64,000 nt of DNA, taken from assembly GCF_964275005.1 (NCBI RefSeq), contig NC_092686.1:14885696-14949695 (forward strand). Reading direction: 5' to 3'. Origin of the DNA: Diadema setosum. Lineage: Eukaryota; Echinodermata; Echinoidea; Diadematoida; Diadematidae. Positions 10,351-22,700 of this stretch are shown piece by piece. The position numbers were made by a program, and so were the translations under genes. The notes below the pieces were generated by a model that was not told the DNA's origin, ran no database searches, and saw nothing but the letters and a program-made list of their open reading frames with translations. The first letter of the stretch is position 1; every line of letters begins with the position of its first letter.

Positions 10351-13033
10351 AATGACTGCATCACAACCCTGACCGTCAGTTATCAACATACACTGCACAT
10401 GTACATGAATATCCAATGCACACCATTGCACACATATACACTCTTTGGTCTTATTCAGTCTTATTTCAATGGCATGGCAAACTAATCATTGTAACAAGGT
10501 CACACATCCAACAGAAGCAGATGGTAAGTATAGCAATGAGTGCGTTTCATTAATTTGATACTAATTTTCATTTTGCTTGTCCAACCATGATCACATACAC
10601 TGTGTACAGTACATGTAAATTTGAGATATATATTTGGACAGGACATCACTTTAGTGATTAATCCTAAAAAGTCATTTTCACCAAAATTTCAGATACAAGG
10701 TCTTGTCGCCCCAGCGACGATATATTTCAATTTGGTCTCATCTCCAATAAAAAAAAAAAAAAAAAAAATACATGTAGCTCCCACCGTTCCTTGATACAGT
10801 GTATCATGATACAAGTGTATGATAATGGAGTACAAATACACATGCGTTTAATACACTCACACAAATTTACATTTCTGGTAGTATTTCAAATTCCGTTAAA
10901 TTATATACTTGTAGATGTCAAATGCACAAACTCACTAATGCTGCTCTATAATTTTTTTTTTCTACAATAAAGGAATTATAAAAGACTCACAACAATGGAC
11001 ACATATACGTATATTACAACAATTAACATTAGCCACTGGATCAAATTCATATTTGCTGCATGAGTACATGGAATAGTTGCAGTGAAAAACACTCCCCCCC
11101 CCCCCCAAAAAAAAAAAAAAAAAAATGATAAAAAGATGTGCAGGACACTGTATTCAACTTTTACAAGATTATTCAGTTGATGAAATGAAAATTCGTTTCT
11201 TTAACATATCACCTAACTGACTTCATTTTTATCTCTGTTTTATTTGTGAAATAAAAAATACACGTACAGAATAATATCATTTACTAGTACAATGTGTTCG
11301 CTGCATTAATCGACTGAACTGTCCATATCCCCTACACACACATACACACACACAAACTCCAACGAACCATGGTTTTAAGTATTCCCATACGTAACTTAAA
11401 TAGAAAGGTGAAATCATCACCATTGTTTAAAAAGAAAAGGAAATATCATCTGTTCATAAAGGAGAGAGAGAGAGAAAAAAAAAAAAAAACCTTGACAAAA
11501 GATCTAAAAAAAGGGGGCGGGGGTTAAAGAAAATGAACAAGAGATCCACTAAATTCTACTCATGCTCCTAACCAACCGTGGATTAGAAAATTTCCCAAAA
11601 TTATCAAATATTTAACATCTGTTCCAATTTTTGCACATGAGAGCCGAGCTCGCCTGGTCTTATTCTTTGGCAGCCATGTGCGATTATTTTTGAAGTACAC
11701 CATTTCCCTTGATGCCCAGGCTTAAATTATGGAATACTCTAATGCTTTGGGAATGTGTAAGGGCATGTCGTGGTGATATCGGTCTACTGAACTCAGTAAT
11801 GATTTCAGTGAATTTAACTTCTTTTTGTTTCGTTGTTTTTTAAGTATTGATCCAGAACGGGTCAGCACGTGTTGCAACTTAAAAAGAGAAAATGAAGGGG
11901 ATATCCATGGAAGGATGACGGGACACTACGTTTCTGAGAATAGAAGCCGTATAGTTGTTTAGGTTTCACAGAAAATTTTTGTGTGTTTTAGTCAAAGTCG
12001 GAGGAGATAGTTCTGTGTGTAGGCCTGCTTTTATCGGAGAGGTTCGGAAGATTAGAACGAATTACAAAGAAGCATGGCCCTATAGGTTAATGGTAGAATT
12101 AAGAAAGTAAAAGATGTGTTACAATTACGAAGCGAAGAAAAACCAGAGCTTGTTTTGAAACGCGTTGAATTTTGTGATGATTATCTCCCTGCAAGCCGAA
12201 TATGAACCGGATGCCCAAAGTGCAGATACACGCTTTCGATTTCTCTGCTTCATATTTTTGCTGGTACATTGTGTAGACTGTTCCCCGTCCTATAGATCCT
12301 GTATTCGAAAAGCATGAGATAATGCGGAACGTGTGTCGAAAATGAAAGCAGAAATTGACCTATAATGAACTGAAGAAAGGAAGAACTCGCCTTATGTGGG
12401 CGTGAGTATTTCAACAACACGGCGGTATAGGGTCCTCTCTTCCATGTTGTAACAATGCATTGTCAACGACAAGTCGAGAGAAAATGTGCTTTTCAAAATA
12501 ATACAGAGAAATTTTGCCAAATTCTTTCAAATTTCCTCGACCTTCCTGGCACTGATGTTATATTCTTACTCCTGTGCGTTCATTTAATTCACGTTATGAT
12601 AATAAATCATATTTGGGTAAATTTCCCACTGATGGGCATTGTATCATGATTCCCAGCAGTACCTATGGTGTTCTAGCTATCAAGGGAGACATCGCATACG
12701 TCAATTGGTATGGAGGATTTGTTCTTCTTATGTAACAGCATAATATGCATTGATAAAGAAGGAAAAATCGGTGATGAAAACATCAAGTAATTTGTTGCAA
12801 CTGCATGTTTTGTCATTTAGTAATGATGTTTGATATACGAACATGTCCTGATATTATTCAAACTACAACTTCGTGAAGTCCTACGACTGTATTTTTTTTT
12901 AACCATTTCATAGATATCGTACGACCGATGTGACGATGAAGGTACAGAAGATTAATAGTAATGGTCATGTTCAGCCGGTGAGCTTGCAAATTAACAGTAC
13001 ACATTAATGTGGGGGCATTAGCAAGAATTGTCC
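10351..13033. other. intergenic, no gene seen
   Basis: AT-rich DNA with homopolymer runs (A-run near 10749, C/A-run near 11094) and a short CA-rich patch near 11335. No supported exon, RNA gene or transposon end. Confidence 0.5.
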
Positions 13034-13243
13034 CTGCGCCCCTCCCACTCACTAGTGGTCATCCGTACCGCATGCGCGTTCCCGAATTTTCATAAAAATT
13101 ACATGAAATTGTCATAGTTAGCTTAATCATCACAATGTGTTCGAAAAATACTGACAGCAGTATGATGTAAATGTCCCTGCGGCCCCCCCCCCCCCCCCCA
13201 ACTCAGGTGGTCATCCGTACCGCATGCGCGTTCCCGATTTTCC
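13034..13243. repeat. two-copy direct repeat around GCATGCGCGTTCCCGA
   Basis: The block TGTCCCTGCG, a C-rich run, then GGTCATCCGTACCGCATGCG and CGTTCCCGA occurs twice about 150 bases apart (second copy ending near 13243). The C-run has expanded in the second copy. Confidence 0.65.
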
Positions 13244-13625
13244 GGGAAAGGGGTATATTTTCGGGGCTCAGCTCGGGTGGAAAATCCCCCAAATTCCTTA
13301 AAATAGGGGGTCTTTCATTATTTCCCCCGAAATATTTCTAACTAGGGGTACTTCTTTCTGATATGTCCATCTGTAGAAATCCCAGCCTGGACCCTGACTG
13401 AAGGCGAAGTGGTGGAGGAAGTACATCTTTTGTGATACATTCCGCATGAGAACGTCTCTAAATATATTCCTGTCCATGCAATAAGTGCTGAAATTGTTGT
13501 CACTCTTTACCTCAGCACTCTTACTACATTTATTAGAGGGTAATTCTGTTAGTTCCCTTCCAAAAACATGTGATAGGGGGCAATTCTGCTGGCCTTCCTT
13601 CCAAAACCCTAAAAAAGGGGGTTAT

Positions 13626-14933
13626 TATGCCTCCGCCACGAAGTGGTGCCGGAGGCATTATGTTTTCGGGTTGTCCGTCCGTACGTCCGTCTGTACGTCC
13701 GCATTCGTTTACGCAATAACTTGAGAAATATTGACTGGAATTTTACCAAACTTGGTCCAAGTATAAAATATGATGGAGCAATTATTTGGTAAGATTATGG
13801 GTGAAATCGACCAAAGGTCAAAGGTCAAGGTCAAATCATGAAATTGTATCCGTTTACGCCATAACTCAAGACTGGATCGAGTAAATTTCACCAAACTTTG
13901 TCCGAGGATGATGTATGATGGGACAATTACATGATTAGTTCTTTAGTGAAATCGGACAGAGGTCAAAGGTCAAAGATCAAGGTCAAATCCTAAAATTTAG
14001 CTGTTTACGTCACGTGATAACTCAAAACTGGATGAAGCAGCTTTCACCAAGCTTGGTCCAAGGATGATGTATGATGGGGCAATTAGTTGAGTAGATTTTA
14101 GTGACATTGGTATGAGGTCAAAGGTCAAAAGGTCAAGGTCAAATGCAAAAAATGTTGCTATTTCCCCCATATCTATGCAATGCCCAAAGGTATTTTATTG
14201 AAACTTATTGTAGACATGTAGGTCCTACTACTGCGTAAAGATTCTCCAGAGAGAGTTTCATGTCATAAGGTCAAAGGTCAAAAGGTCAAAGGTTAGGTGA
14301 AAATGTTACAATTTCACTTTTCTCGCAAATGGTTCAATGTATCTTCATGGAACTTGGTACATGCATGTACTGACTGGCAGGGATTATCATAAGGAATTTA
14401 GGGGTCATGGGCCAATAGTCAGGGGTCAAAGGTCATGGTCAACTCCTCAAAAATTTTCCCTCATATGCTACCGTAGTATATGCAATGCTTGCATTATTAA
14501 TTTTAAAACTTAATACATATGTATATACATGTATTACCTAATGGAGATTCTCTGGGAAATTTCCAGCCAGAAGGTGAAGGGTCAAAGGTCAGGTTTAAAT
14601 GAAAAAAAAAATCTATTTTGTGCTGTAATTACACTCTTTCTTCATACCTTGAAAATTACTCAATGCATAAACATATAACAGGGTTGGTCAGAAGTCAAGT
14701 AAAAATCCTCAATTCCCCAAATATGACACTGTGTACCTGCACTCTTAGACAATTATAGCAAACCCAGTTTGAGGAAAGTGAACATTCAAGACATTTCTGA
14801 CAAACCTGTCCTATCAGTATTTTGCCAGTTATGTGAAACTGTCATCACACATTGTGAAGACATTGTACTATACAACTATTGGGAGAATCATGCATTATGG
14901 TGGAGGCATCAGTCGCCATAGCGACATTTCTGG
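13626..14933 (+). mobile_element. non-autonomous Helentron/Helitron-like element with AGGTCA repeats
   Basis: The 5' end TATGCCTCCGCCAC is matched by a subterminal inverted repeat GTGGAGGCAT at 14900-14909. This is followed by a short 3' hairpin (GTCGCCATAGCGAC, 14912-14925) and the terminus ATTTCTGG, which fits the Helitron 3' rule of hairpin then CTRR. The base before and the base after the element are both T. A second hairpin (TGCCTCCGCCAC with GTGCCGGAGGCA) and a GTCCGTCC run lie at the 5' end. The interior has about six units of roughly 150 bp, each with a short cluster of AGGTCA half-sites. There is no Rep/helicase frame. The superfamily assignment is inference from architecture. Confidence 0.55.
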
Positions 14934-17495
14934 TTTTTTATGGCTACCCTTCCAAAAGCTTGTGATAGGGGTCAAAATCCTAATCCCATCTCCCTCCGAA
15001 TAGGGGGTATTTCTAGGAATCTGGAACAAGCATAAAATATGTGTATGGTTGACTGCCTGAGTGTGGGGGGTGGGGTGTTTAAATGTATAACATAATGATC
15101 GTAAAATCAGATTTAGGTATAAATAGCAGTGGTCGCACCGGTATAACGTTATGAAGTATCAATTAACGTGTTTGATCACCCACAGCATTATAAGGAATTC
15201 TCGCTTCCACCATTCTGAAGGAAGAATTTTCTTATCTGACCACAGCGGAAATGAAAGAAAAAGACACCGCACATACACTCACGCATTTGCGCTGGTAGTA
15301 GGCCCTATAGTGCCAGAAACCTTTGGTAGGGAAGGCTGTGATGGGGAATCCCTGATCAGAATAAAAGGAAATGGGATAAAAAAGGAAAGTACAGTAGCAT
15401 TGTAGGCCCCGTAATGCAGCATAAGTCCCATAACTGATCATCAGTAGCTATATATATATTCGATCCTTTTTTATTAATGATTGACTTGCTCAGTGAGTGA
15501 TATGCTAGCTAGGGCTGAGTGTGTGATTCACATAGGCCTATATCCTATGTGTATATACATATGTGTGTGTGTGTGTGAGCGTGTGTGTATATGTATATGT
15601 ATGTATTTATATATACATGCATTTATATATACATGATAATATATCACACATACACACAGATGATCATATTAGATAGATGTAAACTTCAAATTGCGATGGC
15701 GTTAGTGTTAGTTTGTATAGGAGTGCATTGCAAGAGCTTACACAGCAGTGATTGGATGACGTACAAACAAATAAGCCTCTCGGAAGCGGGAACGGGAACT
15801 AGAATGAGAAAAACTATGAAATTAAGACCTCTCTCAGATTGTATTTTGATATCATGAACATCCTGCATACACAGAAACGGAACAAACGGGATTAGGTTTC
15901 CGATTATGGTTAGAGTGACTCCCCAATATCGATTACAACTTCAAACAAACAAGCAAACAAACAAGCACTCTAATTAATTCTCTACAAGGTGTGACACCTA
16001 ACTTCCTTGTGCAGGTATATCCATCAATGGAGTTCCGTGTCATTCAGTGTAACAGGAAGAAAGAGCTGTACAGTTCCAAGGTATTCCCCAATCAAACTAC
16101 ACGATTGTAACCACCAAGAGACATACTTCAAATGTACAGCAATCATCAATTCCGTCTCATCTCGCCAACCGTAAGTAATGGACATGTCTACAATAATGTT
16201 ATTCCGAACAAGAGAGTGAAAGATGTAAAGTTGTTTTATGGATTACCAAGATGGTTGTCTACAGAAGGGATAGGCTAATGGACTGATGGGGTGGGGGGAG
16301 GGAGGGGGACTGTATTGGAAATCGTGTCATGTTAAAACGCTGATTTCTAATACAAGAAAATTACTTCCAATAGAGATGAGTTTCTACTCTAAAGAAAATT
16401 TATACTTGTATTGCAAAAAATATAGATATCCTACTGTATCATTAGAGCTAACGGTAGACATGCCAGTAAAGAGGAGGAGGGGGGGGGGGCAGGGTGTTCG
16501 AACACCCCACCGCCTGCGCTTAAAAAAGTAAAAACAACTTTCAAGAGATCCAAATGCAACAAAAGATTTGATATTTTAGAATACTTATGATTTCAGGTTT
16601 GTTTGTTTGTTTGTTTGTTTCGTTTCCATCTGAGAAGATGTCTGGATAGCCCATCATTCTGCAGCTGCAATAGCTGGTCTTCCATGGGTTCCAGTTGGAT
16701 GTATAAGGTCTAAATCTACATGATAAAAATATATGTAGGTGAAGCTTTCTCACGTGTGCGTGCTGAAGCCTGAGAAAGAGTAATAGGAAGGGGGAGGAAC
16801 TCAGGAATGTAACAGCTGTCATCATCAGAACGAAACTTATCGCAATATACTGCGTCTATAAACATATGATATAATATTTCATGTTAACATTATTTGGGCC
16901 TTCCTGAGTGGTAACCCAATCCAGCTATGTAAAGTGATATCTCATACATACAGATACCCTGGTTTTCCATGTATTGCAAGAAATATTCTGGAAATTGATT
17001 CTCGAATAGCAAAATGGGTTCACTTTCGGAGCAATGAACAGATCGAAAACTGCGAACCAAAATAAACCAACGAAATGGTGTCTTATACATGGTTTTATAA
17101 TAGTTTTACTATGGTACAGTCAAGAGAGTGTGAAAAAACAGAGCCTGATTAAAACAAACAGACAAACAAACAAACAACATTTTTTTTTTCAATAGCCAGT
17201 GCTGAACTCATATTCAGCTATACCCACGCTGCGCTGTTACGACTTCCTTGAGGGATTTTTAACCATATACGACTAGATAATTGTGCGCATGACGTGGACC
17301 TCAAACATAGTCAATGGAAGGGAGCGAAAGACACTACTGATCCCGCAGTAACTGCCCACTTCAATATCGTTCGGAATACATTTTAAGGGAGTGGATACAT
17401 AAGGCCTATACATATATTATTCACTCTTTTTTAACCTTTAACCAAACCTTTTTTTTTACGGATTTTAGTGGCCGAGCGAGTCATTGTCAGGAAAA
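14934..17495. other. upstream region of the receptor gene
   Basis: Contains remnants of a G/C-run repeat (14940-15010), a TG/TA microsatellite (15560-15640), a 16-bp palindrome GGGTGTTCGAACACCC inside a C/G-rich repeat near 16492, and a run of TTTG/GTTT near 16597. No coding exon is supported. A non-coding first exon of the receptor gene could lie here. Confidence 0.4.
15118..15126 (+). promoter_or_regulatory. possible TATA box
   Basis: TATAAATAG is a good TATA match about 2.4 kb upstream of the receptor start codon. It would need a spliced 5' UTR exon to serve that gene. One motif alone is weak evidence. Confidence 0.15.
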
Positions 17496-17606
17496 ATGGC
17501 TGTAACAAGAGGATACTTTGCTACTTCAATGCTGGTGCTGTTGGCTACAGCGCGTTTGGCTGTAACCAGCGGCAACGTCTCTCCTATCTGTACCAGTACG
17601 TGCGAG
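17496..17606 (+). CDS. receptor exon 1: start codon and signal peptide
   Basis: ATG with A at -3 and G at +4. An in-frame TAG at 17466-17468 closes the frame upstream, which fixes this start. It encodes 37 residues: MAVTRGYF, a hydrophobic core SMLVLLATARLAV, then TSG as a likely cleavage site, then ICTSTCE. The donor is GAG/GTAAGT. Ends in phase 0. Confidence 0.8.
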
Positions 17607-19678
17607 GTAAGTTTTCACAAAGCAGCTGCTTGCAGTCGTGTTTGCGTAGTTTGACTTTACGACATTATCAGTAGCTATATACGAAACCTGCGTTGGCTAC
17701 TGGATCTTGGAACATGCCTTTCATTATTAACAAACCTACTGTTAAAGTTGACGTTACGTGTAGTTATACGATGTATAATGTCTAAAAGCACCAGTATAAT
17801 TTCCTGGATATGCGTTCATCCAGCAATGACAATCATTAGAGAGTTATATTAAAACAATATTGAAGGATATCATATTGTAAGGAAGGGAAATGAGTTGATC
17901 TAAGGCCAAGTAAAGTTTTGATAGTTTGTTTGTTGTTGTTTTTGCATGGTTTGTTAATTCTTGTTTTCTTTTTGTTGCTATATATATCATTTTTTCAAAA
18001 TGCGGACAAAAATAGGCCCTATTAAAGAAATTATGTTCCTCACACCCGTCCGCACCCTGTTTGGAATGTCACGTTGACATTCTCATAGTCACTACTCTTT
18101 GGCGGCAAAAAACAAAGAACAACATTGGATAATGTACACAAGAAATCTATTTGGTACGTATACTTGCCCATGAGATGTAAGCAGAGATGCTTTTCAAAGG
18201 ATACAAGGGCAAATGGAGAGGAAATAATAAGATTTCTGTGATAAATTATGAAAATAATATTCAATTAGAATTAAAGTGAAAACAGACATCAGTTGGGGGG
18301 ATTGGCACTCATGATATAGAAAAAGAAAGCACTACCGTATATACCTTAGATAATAACGATATTCATCTGGTTCGGCGGGGCCTTTACATTGAAAAAAAAA
18401 AGAAGAATAATTACGAGTTACGATTAGCCATTTTCGTATTGCGAAACCCCTGTTTTACGAAATGCGTCGTTTTTCTTATGGGTATCTATTTTACATTTCG
18501 AGTTGATTTTATGATCTGCCTTCTTTTTAAGAAATGCGGTTCTCCTTTCTTTGAGAGCAAGTGAACTTTAACAAATTGCAGGAATCAAACATATTGAATA
18601 TGGAGTTATGGCTGTTCAAGATGAGAAAATGATTTTCTGCTATTGCTGTTTCTCCAAATACTCACACGAAATATTCATGGTGCTTTCCTCTGCGCATTTA
18701 AGCCATCCAACAGTGACAATGTAATAGTACCATGTTCTGTCATTCTTGCTGCAAGCAGAATAACGGATTTAGGCCCACACATTTCAAGAACTTAAAACGA
18801 ACGAAAAATGAACGTGTTCCATACATGGGCTGATAACTATAAGAGCTGTCTCGATCACTCGACGAATGAGTGTACATGTCATAGGTCAAGAGACTTCAGG
18901 GCATCTCCTTGGTAACAACACGGTACGAAAAACATACTCCAATGTCCCTATTTCAAGTCAGATAACGAGTAGGTTTAGACTCAAAGGATATTTGCCAGTG
19001 AGAGCAATAAAGTTTCATTTTAATGTTATCACTGGTCTAATCATCCTCCAAGTGCAGATTTTTATGGCATTTTCTTTGAAAGAAAATACACCAAAGAGGC
19101 CCATAAAGGTCGATCAAAATATTACAACCAAATTGCTATTTTGTGTCCGGCGTAACTGTGATAATTAGCATTTATATGTTTAGGTGAAGTGTCGTATCAC
19201 ACAGCATGGAGCGGAAGGTATGTTCCACATTTGTATTGATAATTTCAAATACAAGTGTACTGTAGGCGTCGTTTTATTTTATCTCAAAAGTGGACTGATC
19301 TTCGGAAAATTTATACCTGAACTAAACAATGTTGCCTCCGTTAAAAAAAAAAGAGAGGGAAGGGCAGGACTTTATCTCCATGACATAAATCTGAGGTGGA
19401 AATTGCCAACTTTGTTTTGCCGACTCCGTGGGTTTTGATGGCTTATTCTATCACATGGGGAAAGAAATATCGTACAAGTCGCCATTATGCTTACGAATAT
19501 GGCATGCACAGCATGAGATTACTCACATCATTTTGTGTGATATAGATAAGACCTATGTACAGTTATATGTAATGAATTTGTAATTACCTATTTTTGTTCT
19601 GATTATTACATTCATTTCAGGACCCGGCCGCCAATGAACTCAATTCAGGCACAGTTCCGTGTAGCATCACTCCGAGTA

Positions 19679-19725
<47 letters not shown>

Positions 19726-22700
19726 TGTAGACCTATAATAGTCACATTAGGCGCGGTCACACTGGCAAAACTTCGAGATCTTAAAGATCGAGATCTTAAA
19801 GATCGCGATCTTTAACTTCTCGATCTTTTATCAATGTGACCACGGTAGGCACCCACTACTGTCACTGTAGACCCCGTACCACTTGGAAATCTCCAATACC
19901 GCGGTTAAAAATGTGAGGGAGTGAAGTGTCAAGGGTTAAATGTCATGGGTAAAAAGTATTATAAATATTTCATTATCATAACTATTAAAGGGCCTAAGTG
20001 GAATCGTTATTACCATGACTATTGTTATCATTGTAATTCTTCCATTGTCATCATTATTACTATCATTATAAGATTGCTTCAATTTACATCATAACCACGA
20101 ACATAATAATCAACTAAAATCCATCAAGTCTGCAGATCGCTTCACTATTTAAGTTAGAACTAAACACAAGCGCTTCAGAACGGGAAGAGAAATACACCTT
20201 TTTGTATTCGTTGGAGTATAGGCAAACCCTTGTATAATATTCAAAGAAGCTACAACATATAGTTACATGAATTATGAGCTTTGGTCCTATCAGCCACTGT
20301 GAAAACAAACAAACAAACAAATAGAACATCTTCTTGTTTTTTATCACAATCACATAATGCCGGGAGGGCAGCATGTCAGAAATTGCGGTGGGAAGGTCAA
20401 GATTCTCACATTACAGGTGAAAGTGAAGATCTTGCCGTCTATCAAAACGTGCGATTGCTATTGGGAAACGATAATTCGGATCGCACAGCGATCATTCTGG
20501 ACGAAATTTAGGGTATCTCTTTCAAGAAGCTGGTGGGCACTCCTGTTTTATGTGGAAGAAGTTATTATATTTCTCTTCATTCCATTTGTCTACGGTTAAT
20601 TACTTGAACCTGAAATATTCAATTTCGAAACAAAATTCAATCGTAGTCTCAATCATCAGCCCCAATTCATCTAAACCCTGCACTCTTTAAGGCCTACCTC
20701 TTGTCCTTACCCCAAACAGGGTTCTGCTTTTCAAACGAAACAGGAAGTAGACTTGTAATGTGGAAAATCTCGGGAGAAACGGGGATTCTGGTGAAGTTTA
20801 AGAATGGCTGAAAACAGCGTATACCATTTCTTCACAATCGACATATATTTTCAACAGTTTTCAACAATTTCAACAGTTGTATCCCTGCTTAACGAAGAAT
20901 ACTTTTACATGTTGGAAGCATAGAGGGACTCTTGCGTAAGTTTTAAGAATTGCTCGAAGTGTCTTGTATTATCACTTGATGATAATGAGACGTGAATTCC
21001 AACCAGAAATCTTGATCAAGATCACTTTCACATGCCGTCCAATTTTATCCGTTTATGTTGAGTGTAAGAACCTCATACATTAGAACTCACTGTTACCTCT
21101 AACGTGCAGTTGCTTTTTGGTTCTTTATAACTGACCTTTCACATAAGATATTAATACCTCTGACATTCATACCACTACATTTTAACATACATTCTAACCT
21201 AGTACTTCTTTTTTTAATCGTGACCTTTCCATCCCCTCGTTATTTTTACCCCAGATATTCTAACCTTTAACACTGGCTTTTTACCACCTCCCCCGCGACA
21301 ATGTACATATGACATTTTTACCTTTGATAATATTATCCCTGACGTTTTTACCGCTGACATCCCCCACGTCGTTCTCCCCTTACATTTTTACCCATGGCAT
21401 CCCCCCCCCCCCGACATTTTCGTTGTGACATTTTTACCCTTGGCATGATTTACTCTTGACATTTTTTTTTTCTCTCGACAATTTTTTTTTCTCTCCTGGC
21501 ATTTAAACAATACAAAATTCACCCTTGTTGTAATTACCCCTGGCATTTTTTCTTCATACTGATTTTTTTTTTTTAAAATCCGAACCTGTCAATTCATCTT
21601 ATTGGTATCAATTCATGGTTTCTTACTATTTTAAACCATGAATGCTTTTTCATCGCTGTCCCTTGTCCAATCGTTCTTGGTGCGACCCCTTTTCCAGTTT
21701 CATTGTGAGAATTGAACATAAAGTTGACGAATGAATGGCTTGTTGATAAAGAACACATCTTCTTCTTTTTTTTTTTTTCAATTCTTAATTCCTTCAGCTT
21801 GCGCATCTGGCAATCCTGTGCCTCTTGCTGGAGCTCCGGGAAGCCCGAGAAATGTCACTCTTCAGTCCGATGCTACACCCGGGCCTGATAACCGCTACTA
21901 CCTCAGCATTACTTCTCAGTGGTATACCTCAGAGGGTAGGTCGGCTATCGAAAACGGGCTCCTTGTTGATTGGTCAATACAACAAAAGTGCAGGCAGCTT
22001 CAACAACAAACTGGTGTACTTTAAATTATCTATGTGCAAATGCTGTCTATTTTCAAAACAGTGATGTTAATGACAGTCACATTTACGATGTAGTTGAGGC
22101 AATTCTGTCTTTCCATGATTTAATATCCCATTGGTTTGTACAATACGAAATAATCATGTAAAGCAATATTGTTTACGCCTATAGAAAAAAAAAAGTTTAT
22201 CATAAATACCATTATAACCCCATTTTCTCCTGAAAGAGTCACTCTTTGTAAAAATCATTAACGCAGTACCAATGTAATTTAACACACAAAGTTTAATTTC
22301 TTCATAGTATTCGTTCTTTCATTAATCGATTTCATCGATTCTTATGATGAATACTGTTTAGGTTAGTATAAGACTTGTGAGGTAATAACATTATCACTTT
22401 GTAAAAACTTTTGAAACATTCCAAAGCGAGGAAAAAGTTGTGATTCTCTGGCTTTCATTGTATTTTATTGGATTTAAATGAAACTTGTACAATTCTTTTC
22501 ATTTAATTTGCTTGTAGCCCTATATGTTATTCTGTGCAACTGAAATAGAGAATGGGGTATGACTTTTCTAAGGACGTTTCCCACTGCTAAAACTCGGTGA
22601 TTGTTGTCCACTCTCTGTCCAGCAGATCGCATTAGCGAGTTGACCGGCTTCGAGGTGAATGTCCTATGTCTGGATTCGGGCTGCTCGTCGAGTGAGTCGT

